Assembly: GCA_041740995.1 (NCBI GenBank)
Contig: JBGSKY010000330.1
Location: 1-21,746 of the forward strand
DNA length: 21,746 bases
Source: JBGSKY01 sp041740995
Lineage (GTDB): Bacteria; Planctomycetota; Planctomycetia; Pirellulales; Pirellulaceae
Reading direction: 5' to 3'
In this document: in pieces, positions 1-7,865 of the stretch
Position numbering within the stretch: the first letter of the stretch is position 1
How the letters are laid out: every line of letters starts with the position of its first letter
Position numbers and translations under genes: made by a program
The notes under the pieces: generated by a model
Database searches by the model: none
Seen by the model: the letters and a program-made list of their open reading frames with translations, nothing else
Told to the model about the DNA's origin: nothing

Positions 1-1
1 A

Positions 2-1078
2 ACATTCAAGCAATTGGTTAGCTTGGACAGCCCTTGGGGCCGTGAGAACCAAGCTCTTGGAACCGGCAACGTTGGTAACGTTCGTTGGTCGGGCATGATT
101 GGCTTGCTTCCATTCATGGAAGCTGCCCCGCTCTACCAAAAAATTCACAACGGTTTCCAAGGCAAGCGCCAAGGCACGGTCTATAACTGGGGTCCTTACG
201 GCAGCGTTGGATCAATTGTTGGAACTTCCGGCGGTCAAGTCGAAGGTGTTTTGAATCCTTGGAGCAGCGAGTATCCACCGAACCGAACGCAGCTTGGTAT
301 CAGCCGTTGCCCATCGGATCCAGGCAAGATGCAATCCAATAATCGCTGGAACATGGCCCGAACCAACTATGCTTTCTGCTTGGCTGACGGCCAAGTCGGT
401 CAAAACGGAGCGAGCTTGGACGTCGATCAGGTCCGCGGCTGCTTCCAGGCGTCGTACACCTTCGGACTGCAATCCTGCACCGACGGAACTTCAAACACCA
501 TTATGTTTGGTGAAATCGCGACTCCCGAGACGGTTCCATTAAACGAGACCGGCAATAACGGTGCAACCGTAATTGATTCCAAGATCCAAGGACGTTTCAA
601 CTATGATTTGGATCTGCAGGCTGACCAAAGAGGTATCGACCCAGTTCTATGCCGTCAAAAGGCCCGAGGCGGGATTTATCCTGGTTCAACTCGCGTTTGG
701 AGCAAGGGAGGCATGCGTTGGCTCGATCGCTTGGTATGCTTCACCGGTATGACGACGATCAACTCGCCAAACAGCGGTTCGTGCACACCTACCAGCAACG
801 CAAACGGCGAAGGCGATGGAATCTACACTGGCAGCAGCTACCATTTCGGTGGTGCTCACGTGGTGATGTTTGATGGTAGCGTCCGCTTTATCACCGATTC
901 GGTGGACACAGCGAATAACAATCCAAACGCGACCGCAGCGGATTACTATTCGCCAGGTCGTACTTGGAACAACGGTTGGTTGTCGACACCAAACTGGGGC
1001 GGACCAAGTCCATTCGGTGTTTGGGGTGCGATGGGCACCAAGTCCGGTGGCGAGTCGCCATTGGAAACACCGCTCTAA
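2..1078 (+). CDS. DUF1559 domain protein, 5' truncated
   Basis: This is the C-terminal part of a DUF1559 (SBP_bac_10-like, pseudopilin-like) protein, a family hugely expanded in planctomycetes. Full-length members start with a type IV pilin-like N-methylation segment and are thought to be exported and envelope-associated; the exact function is unknown. Here the reading frame is open to the left edge, so the N-terminal pilin-like helix lies outside the window. The TTG at 14 is only an internal codon, not a convincing start. Family hallmarks that remain are 'LLPFMEAAPLY' near the front, 'CTDGTSNTIMFGE' in the middle, and the terminal signature 'SSYHFGGAHVVMFDGSVRFI' (about 832-893), which matches the H-x-G...DGSVRFI motif. 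The stop is followed by a strong terminator hairpin, so this gene ends its transcription unit. Confidence in the family is high; the role is unknown. Confidence 0.93.
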   Translation, partial: TFKQLVSLDSPWGRENQALGTGNVGNVRWSGMIGLLPFMEAAPLYQKIHNGFQGKRQGTVYNWGPYGSVGSIVGTSGGQVEGVLNPWSSEYPPNRTQLGISRCPSDPGKMQSNNRWNMARTNYAFCLADGQVGQNGASLDVDQVRGCFQASYTFGLQSCTDGTSNTIMFGEIATPETVPLNETGNNGATVIDSKIQGRFNYDLDLQADQRGIDPVLCRQKARGGIYPGSTRVWSKGGMRWLDRLVCFTGMTTINSPNSGSCTPTSNANGEGDGIYTGSSYHFGGAHVVMFDGSVRFITDSVDTANNNPNATAADYYSPGRTWNNGWLSTPNWGGPSPFGVWGAMGTKSGGESPLETPL

Positions 1079-1138
1079 TGGTCGATGCGGATTTGCTTAG
1101 CGAATTCGCTTGCCGTAGGAGTTCTTGTTAGAATCTGG

Positions 1139-1175
1139 ATCAGCCGCAGTGTCTCACTGCGGCTGATTTCATTTT
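1139..1175 (+). terminator. Rho-independent terminator after the DUF1559 gene
   Basis: A 13-bp perfect stem (1139-1151 paired with 1155-1167) closes on a three-base TCT loop. Its core is CAGCCGCAGTG / CACTGCGGCTG, and it is followed by TTTCATTTT. It lies 60 nt past the DUF1559 stop codon. The very stable GC-rich stem, small loop and T-rich tail fit an intrinsic terminator well. Confidence 0.85.
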
Positions 1176-1266
1176 GAGACAATCGGCGTATTGCTAAAAT
1201 CCGCTATGTTACTGACCTCAGCGATTTAGCAGTGAGCCGATCGCTAAAACCCGATGGAAATAGCAC

Positions 1267-2586
1267 ATGAGCATTCTTCGACGTCGATTTCTATCTAATA
1301 CGACGGCTTTGTTCGCAACCCACGGTCTGGCCTGCATCGCAGCGCGAGGCGATGACTGGCCGCAGTGGCGCGGCGTCAATCGAGATGGTGTTTGGTATGA
1401 AAAAGGGGTTCTTTCCCAGCTGCCTGACGGTCAATTACCGATCCTTTGGCGGTTCCCGATAAGCTCCGGTTACAGTGGCCCGACGGTCGCCAATGGCCGC
1501 GTCTTTGTTACCGATCGTCTGGAAACGCCGGAGCAGGTCGAACGAATTCATTGTGTTGAGTCAGCTACTGGCCAATTGCTCTGGAGTCACCAGTACGTTT
1601 GTCCTTACACGATCAGCTATCCGGCCGGCCCACGGGCAAGTGTCGCAGTCGTTGATGGTCTGGCCTACGCATTGGGATCGATGGGAGATCTCCATGCAGT
1701 TTATGTCGAAGATGGCCGAATCGCATGGCACCGCGAGCTGTTGAAAGATTTCGCGATTGAGATGCCGATATGGGGAATCTCCGCCTCGCCTCTGGTTGTG
1801 GATGAATTAGTTATTGTCCAAGTTGGCGGAACTCCCGGGGCCTGCATCGTCGCGATGGACGCAAAAACTGGCCAAACGAAATGGACCGCGTTAGCTGAAA
1901 AAGCGCAATACTCGGCTCCAGTGCTGATCGAGCAGGCGGGGCAGCGAATCGTTGTCGTTTGGACTGGTGAGAGTGTTTCGGGATTAGAGTTGCAGTCTGG
2001 TCGCGTCGCTTGGTCGATTCCTTTTCCGGTGTCGCGAATGCCAATCGGTGTCGCTACGCCAGTTGTCTCAGGCAATCGTATCTTCCTCACCTCGTTTTAT
2101 GATGGTTCAATGATGCTGGAGTTCGATCCTGCAACGCTGACGGCAAAAAAGCTGTGGCATGTTCTGGGGCCCGACGAACAGCACACCGAAGCTTTGCATT
2201 CGATCATCAGTACACCGATTTTCGAAGATGGCTTCATTTACGGCGTCGACAGTTATGGTGAGCTGCGTTGTTTAGATGCCAGCGATGGGCGAAGAATCTG
2301 GGAAAACAAAACTGCGACGCCACCGAATCGATGGAGCACTATCCATTTCGTAAGGCATGCCAAAGAAACTTGGATGCTTAACGAGGCCGGCGAAATGCTG
2401 ATCGCCGAGCTAACGCCGCAAGGATACCGCGAGATATCGCGAGCCGAATTTCTAAAGCCAACCCAAGCACAGCTGTCACGGCGCGGTGGGAAAGGAGTTT
2501 GTTGGTCGCATCCCGCATTTGCCGAGCGACGAGTGTTTGCGAGAAATGACGAAGAATTGATCTGTGCGAATTTGGCAGCAGACTAA
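1267..2586 (+). CDS. Secreted PQQ-like beta-propeller (WD40-like) protein
   Basis: A 439-residue outer-wall or periplasmic protein of the PQQ-binding-like beta-propeller superfamily. The N-terminus (MSILRRRFLSNTTALFATHG) carries a twin-arginine-like RRRFL motif before a short hydrophobic stretch, so Tat or Sec export is plausible. Directly after the signal comes 'DWPQWRGVNRDG' (about residues 30-41), the opening signature typical of planctomycete PQQ-like propeller proteins. Several blade-like repeats follow, of the form 'V.....V..GRVF..D......V.C...TG..LW', for example 'IVAMDAKTGQTKWTA' and 'YGELRCLDASDGRRIWE'. No catalytic dehydrogenase motif is evident, so a scaffold or binding role is as likely as an enzyme. 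The gene stands alone after a terminator. The ATG at 1267 has no strong ribosome-binding site. Family confidence is high; the function is unknown. Confidence 0.88.
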   Translation: MSILRRRFLSNTTALFATHGLACIAARGDDWPQWRGVNRDGVWYEKGVLSQLPDGQLPILWRFPISSGYSGPTVANGRVFVTDRLETPEQVERIHCVESATGQLLWSHQYVCPYTISYPAGPRASVAVVDGLAYALGSMGDLHAVYVEDGRIAWHRELLKDFAIEMPIWGISASPLVVDELVIVQVGGTPGACIVAMDAKTGQTKWTALAEKAQYSAPVLIEQAGQRIVVVWTGESVSGLELQSGRVAWSIPFPVSRMPIGVATPVVSGNRIFLTSFYDGSMMLEFDPATLTAKKLWHVLGPDEQHTEALHSIISTPIFEDGFIYGVDSYGELRCLDASDGRRIWENKTATPPNRWSTIHFVRHAKETWMLNEAGEMLIAELTPQGYREISRAEFLKPTQAQLSRRGGKGVCWSHPAFAERRVFARNDEELICANLAAD

Positions 2587-2711
2587 ACTTGCGGTTGGCG
2601 AATCAGCGGAAAAAAGAGCGATCAAGGGCCATTTTGTACTACAATTGAGCGGTACAAGAACTCTGCTCGACTCGTGTAACGCGAATCAGTTTGGACTGGC
2701 TTTCTCAATCA

Positions 2712-5051
2712 ATGTATCTTTCCAGACATACGACGAACCAAAGGTGGCGTCAACATTTGAAGGCGCCGTTTTTTCTGTTCATGGCAATGTTCGCTGTGAT
2801 TGATGCGGCGCCGTTGCTTGCGCTTCAGATCGACGAAATAACTGACAGTTTCGACGAAGCTTTCGGACAATTGAATGCCTCACCAATCGAAGCAGATTCG
2901 TCTGGCAATCGCGACTTGCCAGAAATCATGCCGTCTCGGACGGTGCCTTTAGCGGAGGTTGAGCCTGCTGTTCGCTCAAAAGTCTCCGCCGAAGCGTACC
3001 GGCTGGTCATTAAGACGCCGATCACTAATTCCGAGCGATTGCGTGTCAAATTCCAGCTTGAGAAGATCGCATCAAATGCATCTGGCCAACAGCCTCGCGT
3101 GTTGGTGATGTTCGAGCCGCAGCAAGAACCTAGCGGCATGAATGTAAAAACGGCGATCGGCGAAGCGAGCGATTTCGAGGCCTGTTTGGGGATCGCGCGA
3201 TTGCTGACTGGGCCAACGGGTGGCAAACTGAATTCAACGGCGTTTGTGAATCCTTCATTGTCAGGGCACGCGGTCTTGGTCGCAATGGCTTGCCAAAACA
3301 TCGTGATGCAACCGCAAGCGGAGATTGGCAACGCGAGCGGACCAGACGAAGCTGTCGATGAAACGATGCGTCAAAGCTATCTGCAAATCGGGCGTCAGAG
3401 AGCCCATTTTCCCGAAGCAGTCGTTCGTTCGATGCTGGACGCTCAGTCGGAAGTTTATCGCGTTGTGATGTTAGACAAGAGCACGCGCTTCGCCAGTAAA
3501 GACGAATTGGAATTGATTCGGACCAGTGGGCAGTTGCTGGAGCAAGATCGCGTCACGATCCCAGGTCAAAAAGGAATGTTCAATGGTCAGCAATCGCGTC
3601 AATTCCAGTGGATCGACGGGCTGGCTGATTCCGTCGACGCATTGATGCAATTTTATGAGATTGAACGGCTCTCAGATGTCAGCAGCGTGTTAGCGCTCGA
3701 AAATCCGATTGCAACGATGTTCGAAATCGATGGGCCAATTACCAACTCGCTGGTCAATCGGTGTATTCGAGCTCTCCGTGAATCACGTCGAAGCGGTCAG
3801 ATGAATCTGTGCATTGTGACGCTCAACTCGTCGGGCGGCGATTTGGATCAAAGCAATCGGCTGGCCGGGTTTTTGCTCGATTTGCGAAACAACGGTGTTC
3901 AAACGGTCGCGATTATTGACCGGCAAGCGGTTGGCGATGCCGCATTGATTGCGATGGCTTGCGACCAGGTCTTTGCTGTCGCCGGTTCGCGATTCGGCGG
4001 CGTGGGCGCGGTGTCGATTCCTGTTGAAGAGATTTATCAATATTCGGCACTATGGTCAAAACTCGCCGAGCGCAGCGGCAAGAACGCGGCTTGTTTTTAT
4101 GGCGTCATTAGTGACGAAATTCCGCTCAATGAATTCCGAAATCCGAATGGCGGAATTCAACTTGCAAACCAAAGACTTCTGCGTCAAGACAACAAGGCCC
4201 AGGGCTGGAACTTAATTGCTGAGACACCGGAAATCAATCAAATCGATCTGAACGAAGCGCTCAAACGCGGCTGGATTGCAGGCGAGGTCCGCAGTCGGGA
4301 TTCGGTCGCCGAGCAGGTCGGACTTAACGCACTGCCACCACCAAAGCGAGTGTCAAACTTCGAGCAATGGCTGTCCAATCTCGCAGCCAATCGGATGATT
4401 GCGATCGTGTTGTTGACGATTGGATTAGCGACGTTTACGACCGAACTGACAGCGCCGGGAACGATATTTTTTGGGTTCATCTCACTGGTCGCGTTCAGCG
4501 GGTTTTTTTGGTTGCAATTTTTAAACGGTACCGTTGAATCGCTTGAAATCGTTCTGTTTTTTAGTGGACTTCTGGCAATCGTTTTAGAAATTTTGGTTGT
4601 GCCAGGCTTCGGCGTTTTCGGAATCGGTGGGATGGTTTTGTGTCTTAGTTCGCTGGTTCTAGCCTCGCAACGTTTTGTAATTCCAGTGACCACGATTCAA
4701 TGGAACCAATTGGCATGGAATGTCCTGAGCGTTTCTGCGGCAGCTTTTTCTTCGCTGCTCGTTTTGTTTTTCTTGTCCGCCAGGATTCAGCGGTCTCCGC
4801 TTTTTAAGTTGCTCGAATTGAAGCCGCCGACGGTCGTTGCAGCCGGCGAGGTGCCGAGCAGTCCGCTGCAGGATTTGATTGGCAAAAGCGGCCGAGCCAT
4901 CACGGCCTGCAATCCTTTCGGACGCGCGGTTGTAGATGGAACGACTCACAACGTCAAATCAATCGGCGGTTTCATCGATCCGGATGCGACAGTGGTGGTC
5001 AAGAAAGTGGATGACCGAACTTTGATCGTTGAAGCCAGCAAGCTTCCGTAA
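2712..5051 (+). CDS. NfeD-family membrane protein with two ClpP/SppA-like domains, apparently lacking the nucleophile
   Basis: A 779-residue protein with the architecture of long NfeD/PH1510-type proteins. It has a signal peptide (basic RWRQHLK then a hydrophobic stretch, residues 11-39), a first ClpP/crotonase-like domain (about 98-215), a second one (about 331-440, with 'TLNSSGGDLDQSNRLAGFLL'), three or four membrane helices (about 562-690) and a C-terminal OB-fold NfeD domain (about 718-776, 'LIGKSGRAITACNPFGRAVV'). Relatives are membrane serine proteases with a Ser-Lys dyad acting in membrane protein quality control. In my hand alignment the serine position is Gly in both protease-like domains (Gly185 and Gly408), so this copy may be non-catalytic. 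The ATG at 2712 is preferred to the in-frame TTG at 2691 because it directly precedes the signal peptide. Two small membrane or secreted protein genes follow on the same strand. Confidence 0.88.
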   Translation: MYLSRHTTNQRWRQHLKAPFFLFMAMFAVIDAAPLLALQIDEITDSFDEAFGQLNASPIEADSSGNRDLPEIMPSRTVPLAEVEPAVRSKVSAEAYRLVIKTPITNSERLRVKFQLEKIASNASGQQPRVLVMFEPQQEPSGMNVKTAIGEASDFEACLGIARLLTGPTGGKLNSTAFVNPSLSGHAVLVAMACQNIVMQPQAEIGNASGPDEAVDETMRQSYLQIGRQRAHFPEAVVRSMLDAQSEVYRVVMLDKSTRFASKDELELIRTSGQLLEQDRVTIPGQKGMFNGQQSRQFQWIDGLADSVDALMQFYEIERLSDVSSVLALENPIATMFEIDGPITNSLVNRCIRALRESRRSGQMNLCIVTLNSSGGDLDQSNRLAGFLLDLRNNGVQTVAIIDRQAVGDAALIAMACDQVFAVAGSRFGGVGAVSIPVEEIYQYSALWSKLAERSGKNAACFYGVISDEIPLNEFRNPNGGIQLANQRLLRQDNKAQGWNLIAETPEINQIDLNEALKRGWIAGEVRSRDSVAEQVGLNALPPPKRVSNFEQWLSNLAANRMIAIVLLTIGLATFTTELTAPGTIFFGFISLVAFSGFFWLQFLNGTVESLEIVLFFSGLLAIVLEILVVPGFGVFGIGGMVLCLSSLVLASQRFVIPVTTIQWNQLAWNVLSVSAAAFSSLLVLFFLSARIQRSPLFKLLELKPPTVVAAGEVPSSPLQDLIGKSGRAITACNPFGRAVVDGTTHNVKSIGGFIDPDATVVVKKVDDRTLIVEASKLP

Positions 5052-5221
5052 CCGGTTTAGTTTGCCAAGCCTAGCTGGTTTACGCACGTGGTAAGTCACC
5101 AGAACGATTTGATTTTTTTGGTCAAACGTCCGATCGACAGAAGGTTGGCCGGTTTTCAAGACTGCCGTGGTCGGCAACGGGCGTATGTTGGGGCAGGCTT
5201 TCTATCCACTCGGTAGACATC

Positions 5222-5512
5222 ATGCATTGGAATCGGACTCGATATTTCACTGTTGGCGTTGTCTTGTTCTTGCTGGGCATTCAGTTTCGAGTGGTTGATT
5301 CATTTGTGCTAAATGAACCGACGACTAAAGCGTTGTACAACGCCGCCAAACGCAGCCAGATGGTTTCGACAGATCCACTTTCCAACGCGTACATGCAAGT
5401 CGCGCCGTCTCCGCGTAAGACAGTCAAACCGCCCGAATGGCTCGGTTGGGTTCTGCTGACTGTCGGCGGGGTGATGAGCTTGCATGCGATGGTGCTACCC
5501 AAGGATTCGTAG
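5222..5512 (+). CDS. Small two-helix membrane protein, hypothetical
   Basis: A 96-residue protein with a hydrophobic N-terminal helix (about residues 9-22, 'FTVGVVLFLLGIQFRVVDSF') and a second near the C-terminus (about 74-91, 'WLGWVLLTVGGVMSLHAMVL'). A roughly 45-residue soluble loop separates them. The overall look (RVVDSFVLNE..T, PPEWLGW..L..GG) resembles a small membrane protein I associate with Pirellulales genomes, but I cannot name a function. It sits 170 bp after the NfeD-like gene on the same strand and may be cotranscribed. The ATG at 5222 has no clear Shine-Dalgarno sequence. Its codon use and its two coherent membrane segments make it likely to be real. Confidence 0.7.
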   Translation: MHWNRTRYFTVGVVLFLLGIQFRVVDSFVLNEPTTKALYNAAKRSQMVSTDPLSNAYMQVAPSPRKTVKPPEWLGWVLLTVGGVMSLHAMVLPKDS

Positions 5513-5625
5513 CAGCAGAGTTTGGCGCTCTTCACAGACCGATGCCATAATGGAATTGGGTCCAAGCGATTTGATGAGCCATCAACCAGTTCGCAAACTA
5601 ACTCAGTTGCCAAGGGGAACAGACA

Positions 5626-6045
5626 ATGAGCTTTCGATTCGCCAAATTCATCGCTTCAAATTTGAAGAAACCGATTTTTTGGATCGCCATCGCTGCTGCT
5701 TCGATTGCTTTTTTAGTGAACGTCAGCCCGGCGCGAACTAGCGATGCGGCCATTGCAAAAGAGTCCAAACAAGCCAGTGCGCAAGACCTGAGCTCTATGC
5801 AACGCGAAGGCGCGAAATTAGCGAAGGTGGTCGGCACTTTCCAGCAATCCTCAGGCCGATTTTGCTTCGTACCCAAGAGCAATCCAAAGCAGAATTACTG
5901 TTGCCTAGAGAACCTGATGCTGCAACGCGTAGCAGTCGCACTGGGCGAGCAGAGCAGTTTTGCTGAATGGAAAATTAGCGGTGAGTTGACTGAATTTCAA
6001 GACGCCAATTATCTGATCATTCAAACGGCTGAACGCGCCGAGTAA
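5626..6045 (+). CDS. Small membrane-anchored or secreted protein, hypothetical
   Basis: A 139-residue protein with a basic N-terminus and a single hydrophobic segment (about residues 17-35, 'IFWIAIAAASIAFLVNVSPA') acting as a signal or anchor. The remainder is a small soluble domain with 'GTFQQSSGRFCFVP', a Cys-Cys pair in 'QNYCCLENLMLQRVAVAL' and the ending 'W.ISGELTEFQDANYLIIQTA'. The combination of a listed 'ENL.LQR' strand and an 'EF...NYLII..A' end resembles a planctomycete-conserved family of unknown function. The start is supported by AAGGGGA about 6-12 nt upstream of the ATG. The domain's position outside the membrane is inferred from the signal or anchor. It is the last gene of the co-oriented group that begins with the NfeD-like gene and converges on the SHD1 gene. 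Confidence 0.78.
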   Translation: MSFRFAKFIASNLKKPIFWIAIAAASIAFLVNVSPARTSDAAIAKESKQASAQDLSSMQREGAKLAKVVGTFQQSSGRFCFVPKSNPKQNYCCLENLMLQRVAVALGEQSSFAEWKISGELTEFQDANYLIIQTAERAE

Positions 6046-6157
6046 TACCTGGTTCGCGAGCAGGTCAATTCGATAGCCCTTATGCGAATCAAATCCGACC
6101 ATAGTGGGCCTGACCTCAATCCAATCGATCGGCCCAAACTGCGAGTGTAACATTCGA

Positions 6158-7744
6158 TTAGCGAGCTAGCTGCGATTCGATGTTGATTGGTTGCTGGTGC
6201 ACCAAATGTGTACCTTGCTCAGAGTCTCCTCTAAGTTGGGCGATAACACGGTTGACATACGCTCGATCGCTATCGCTCAAGCGACGGATCGGCACAGTTG
6301 TCGTCCTGCCATTGGTTTTCATTAAGCGAACTTCGCTTGGGAAAATGGTCAGCAACCGACCTTCAACTGAGAACCCGCCTGTGTTATCGACCCAAACGCG
6401 ATTCTCAGCACCAGCAAAAGCTTCGGATGGCTCTTGGCTGCTAGTCGATTTGAATAGATCTTCGAAGTTAAATTCCGACGGTTGAGCTTCTTCAGTTGCT
6501 TGAACATCTGCTTCAGCTTCAGCGTTGACTTCGGTTGCTGGCTCGATAGCGGGAGCAACTTCGTCGGCCTCGGTCACAATGTTCGTTGGTGCGCCGAAAA
6601 GTTCTGCGAAATCCAATTTTGCATCTGAGCTAACCGGCAAAGCTGGTTCGTCGTTCGGCTCGACTGATGTACCGGATTTGAAGAGGTCATCCACGCCGCT
6701 ATCGGTTGCGGGCGATGGTGTATTGAACAAATCGTCGAGACCGCCATCGGCTGGCGTTTCAGCCGGCGGAGTTCCAAACAAATCGTCGACGGCCGGAGCT
6801 GGCTCGGGTTGTGTATTCGGCGCACCGAATAGATCGTCAGCGGGTTCGGCTGGCGACGTGCCAAAAAGATCGTCTGTCGCCGGAGCTGGCTCGGCTGGCG
6901 AAGTTCCAAACAGATCGTCATTCGTCATTGGCGTGGCTGCGTCCGGCGTTCCGAAGAGGTCATCTGCCGGCGCGGCCGGAGTGGGCTCTGGAGTGGGCTC
7001 TGGAGTGGCTGAATTGCCGAATAAGTCGTCGAGATTCGACGATTCCGCTGGCGCGGCAGGCTCAATTGGATCAGTTGTCATCGGAGTTGGTTCAACCGCT
7101 GGGCTGAACAAATCGTCCGCAGGCTCCGCAGGCAATGCTGGCGCTGGAGAAGGATCAATCGTATCGTCCAGCGCTGGCGCTGGTGGAGGTGTCTCAACCG
7201 TTGGTTCGGCAAAAGGGCTTGGAGCCGGCGTTGGTTCGGACTCGATCACGTTTGGCACTGCAGGTGCATCGTCGGTAGCGACCGGTGGCGCTGGCGGCGT
7301 CGCTTCGCTCTTCTTGGGTACGACGGGTTCTTCCACAGCCGGCGTCGGTGGTGGAACAGGATTGGTCATCGGAGAGTAGTCTGAGTCCATTGGCGAGAGA
7401 GCAGACTCCGTCGAAGGCGATGAAGGAATCGATTCAGTCGAAGGGTAGCTCATTTGGTCCATCGACTCAAAGCCGTCCATCGGCATGATCATTTCGCCGC
7501 TAGATTGGACACATCCGCAATCGCTTACAGCATCTTCGACCGCGACAACGCAAGGATCGCAACACGTCTCAACCGCGACTGGCTCGCAGCATTCGACGGC
7601 GGGAACGCAGCATGTTACAGCAGCTTTGCAGTGAAACTTTCGCAGCTTAAATAAGCGACCGGCCCAGGCTGGCGAAACGATCAGGGAAGCGGTCATAGTG
7701 GAAACGACCAAAAGTCGGGTCCAATAACGGAAAGGCTTTGACAT
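6158..7744 (-). CDS. Secreted Cys-cluster / DDLF-repeat protein with C-terminal SHD1 domain
   Basis: A 528-residue exported protein in three parts. The signal peptide (about 1-28, ending 'IVSPAWA') is followed by ten cysteines in residues 39-78, including three CC pairs (45-46, 52-53, 61-62). A long Pro/Ala/Glu-rich low-complexity region (about 90-440) holds nine exact DDLF tetrapeptides plus two near copies (AELF, EDLF). The C-terminal domain (about 447-506) has 'RVWVDNTGGFSVEGRLL', 'VRLMKTNGRTTTVPIRRLS' and 'DRAYV', which is a clear SHD1 (Sla1 homology 1) signature. SHD1 is common in planctomycetes; in yeast Sla1 it binds NPFxD-type peptides. The start has GGAG seven bases upstream on this strand. 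The role is unknown; a cell-envelope scaffold with disulfide crosslinks is an inference. Confidence 0.85.
   Translation of the reverse strand: MSKPFRYWTRLLVVSTMTASLIVSPAWAGRLFKLRKFHCKAAVTCCVPAVECCEPVAVETCCDPCVVAVEDAVSDCGCVQSSGEMIMPMDGFESMDQMSYPSTESIPSSPSTESALSPMDSDYSPMTNPVPPPTPAVEEPVVPKKSEATPPAPPVATDDAPAVPNVIESEPTPAPSPFAEPTVETPPPAPALDDTIDPSPAPALPAEPADDLFSPAVEPTPMTTDPIEPAAPAESSNLDDLFGNSATPEPTPEPTPAAPADDLFGTPDAATPMTNDDLFGTSPAEPAPATDDLFGTSPAEPADDLFGAPNTQPEPAPAVDDLFGTPPAETPADGGLDDLFNTPSPATDSGVDDLFKSGTSVEPNDEPALPVSSDAKLDFAELFGAPTNIVTEADEVAPAIEPATEVNAEAEADVQATEEAQPSEFNFEDLFKSTSSQEPSEAFAGAENRVWVDNTGGFSVEGRLLTIFPSEVRLMKTNGRTTTVPIRRLSDSDRAYVNRVIAQLRGDSEQGTHLVHQQPINIESQLAR
6445..7125 (-). repeat. DDLF tetrapeptide repeat array inside the SHD1 gene
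   Basis: Within the low-complexity part of the SHD1 protein, DDLF recurs nine times, mostly as 'DDLFGTSPAEPAP'-like units of variable length. It continues as the degenerate 'AELFGAP' and 'EDLFKST' toward the SHD1 domain. The DNA of neighbouring units is also closely similar (AGATCGTC and AACAAATCGTC blocks), which suggests expansion by duplication. Confidence 0.8.
6978..7010 (+). repeat. 12-bp tandem repeat (2.75 copies)
   Basis: GGAGTGGGCTCT is repeated perfectly at 6978-6989 and 6990-7001, then partly (GGAGTGGCT) at 7002-7010. It encodes the TPEP repeats of the SHD1 protein on the minus strand. The in-frame 12-bp unit could change in number without breaking the gene. Confidence 0.85.
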
Positions 7745-7751
7745 CGAGTGT

Positions 7752-7755
7752 CTCC
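7752..7755 (-). promoter_or_regulatory. Ribosome binding site of the SHD1 gene
   Basis: GGAG on the minus strand lies seven bases before the ATG at 7744. It is one of the clearest Shine-Dalgarno matches in the window and fixes this start. Confidence 0.7.
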
Positions 7756-7790
7756 GGTTGAAGTCTTACGCAGGCTCTGGAAGTTTATTG

Positions 7791-7820
7791 ATAATCGGCG
7801 GCTTGGAAAACGCCTGTAAA
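7791..7820 (-). promoter_or_regulatory. Candidate sigma70-like promoter for the SHD1 gene
   Basis: On the minus strand, TTTACA (7815-7820, five of six to TTGACA) and GATTAT (7791-7796, four of six to TATAAT) are 18 bases apart. Transcription would start near 7784 and give a leader of about 40 nt. The match is only moderate. Confidence 0.35.
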
Positions 7821-7836
7821 TTTCGTCTGGAATGTC

Positions 7837-7865
7837 TTAAATCGCTCGCTTATCTAACGATTTAA
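7837..7865. repeat. 8-bp perfect inverted repeat upstream of the SHD1 promoter
   Basis: TTAAATCG (7837-7844) and its exact reverse complement CGATTTAA (7858-7865) are separated by 13 bases. The centre lies about 30 bp upstream of the candidate -35 box of the SHD1 gene. It could be an operator or a chance AT-rich dyad. No protein partner can be named. Confidence 0.4.

Noticed and set aside
2640..2645. TACAAT as a -10 box for the NfeD-like gene
   Set aside because: The -35 region (2617-2622) has no resemblance to TTGACA and there is no extended -10, so the match is not distinguishable from chance.
4238..4693. 151-codon minus-strand ORF
   Set aside because: It is antisense to the NfeD-like gene and reads as polar low-information sequence with no domain or ribosome-binding site.
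6046..6157. ACCTG/CAGGT and AGGTCA/TGACCT pairs between convergent genes
   Set aside because: The stems are only five to six bases and no T tract follows on either strand, so no terminator is called.
6978..7010. 12-bp tandem repeat as a phase-variation switch
   Set aside because: The unit is a multiple of three, so copy-number change would not shift the frame. It can only vary length.
6525..7379. 284-codon plus-strand ORF rich in Ser, Gly and Ala
   Set aside because: It is the exact antisense of the repeat region of the SHD1 gene. The minus-strand frame has the signal peptide, ribosome-binding site and SHD1 domain, so the plus frame is a low-complexity shadow.
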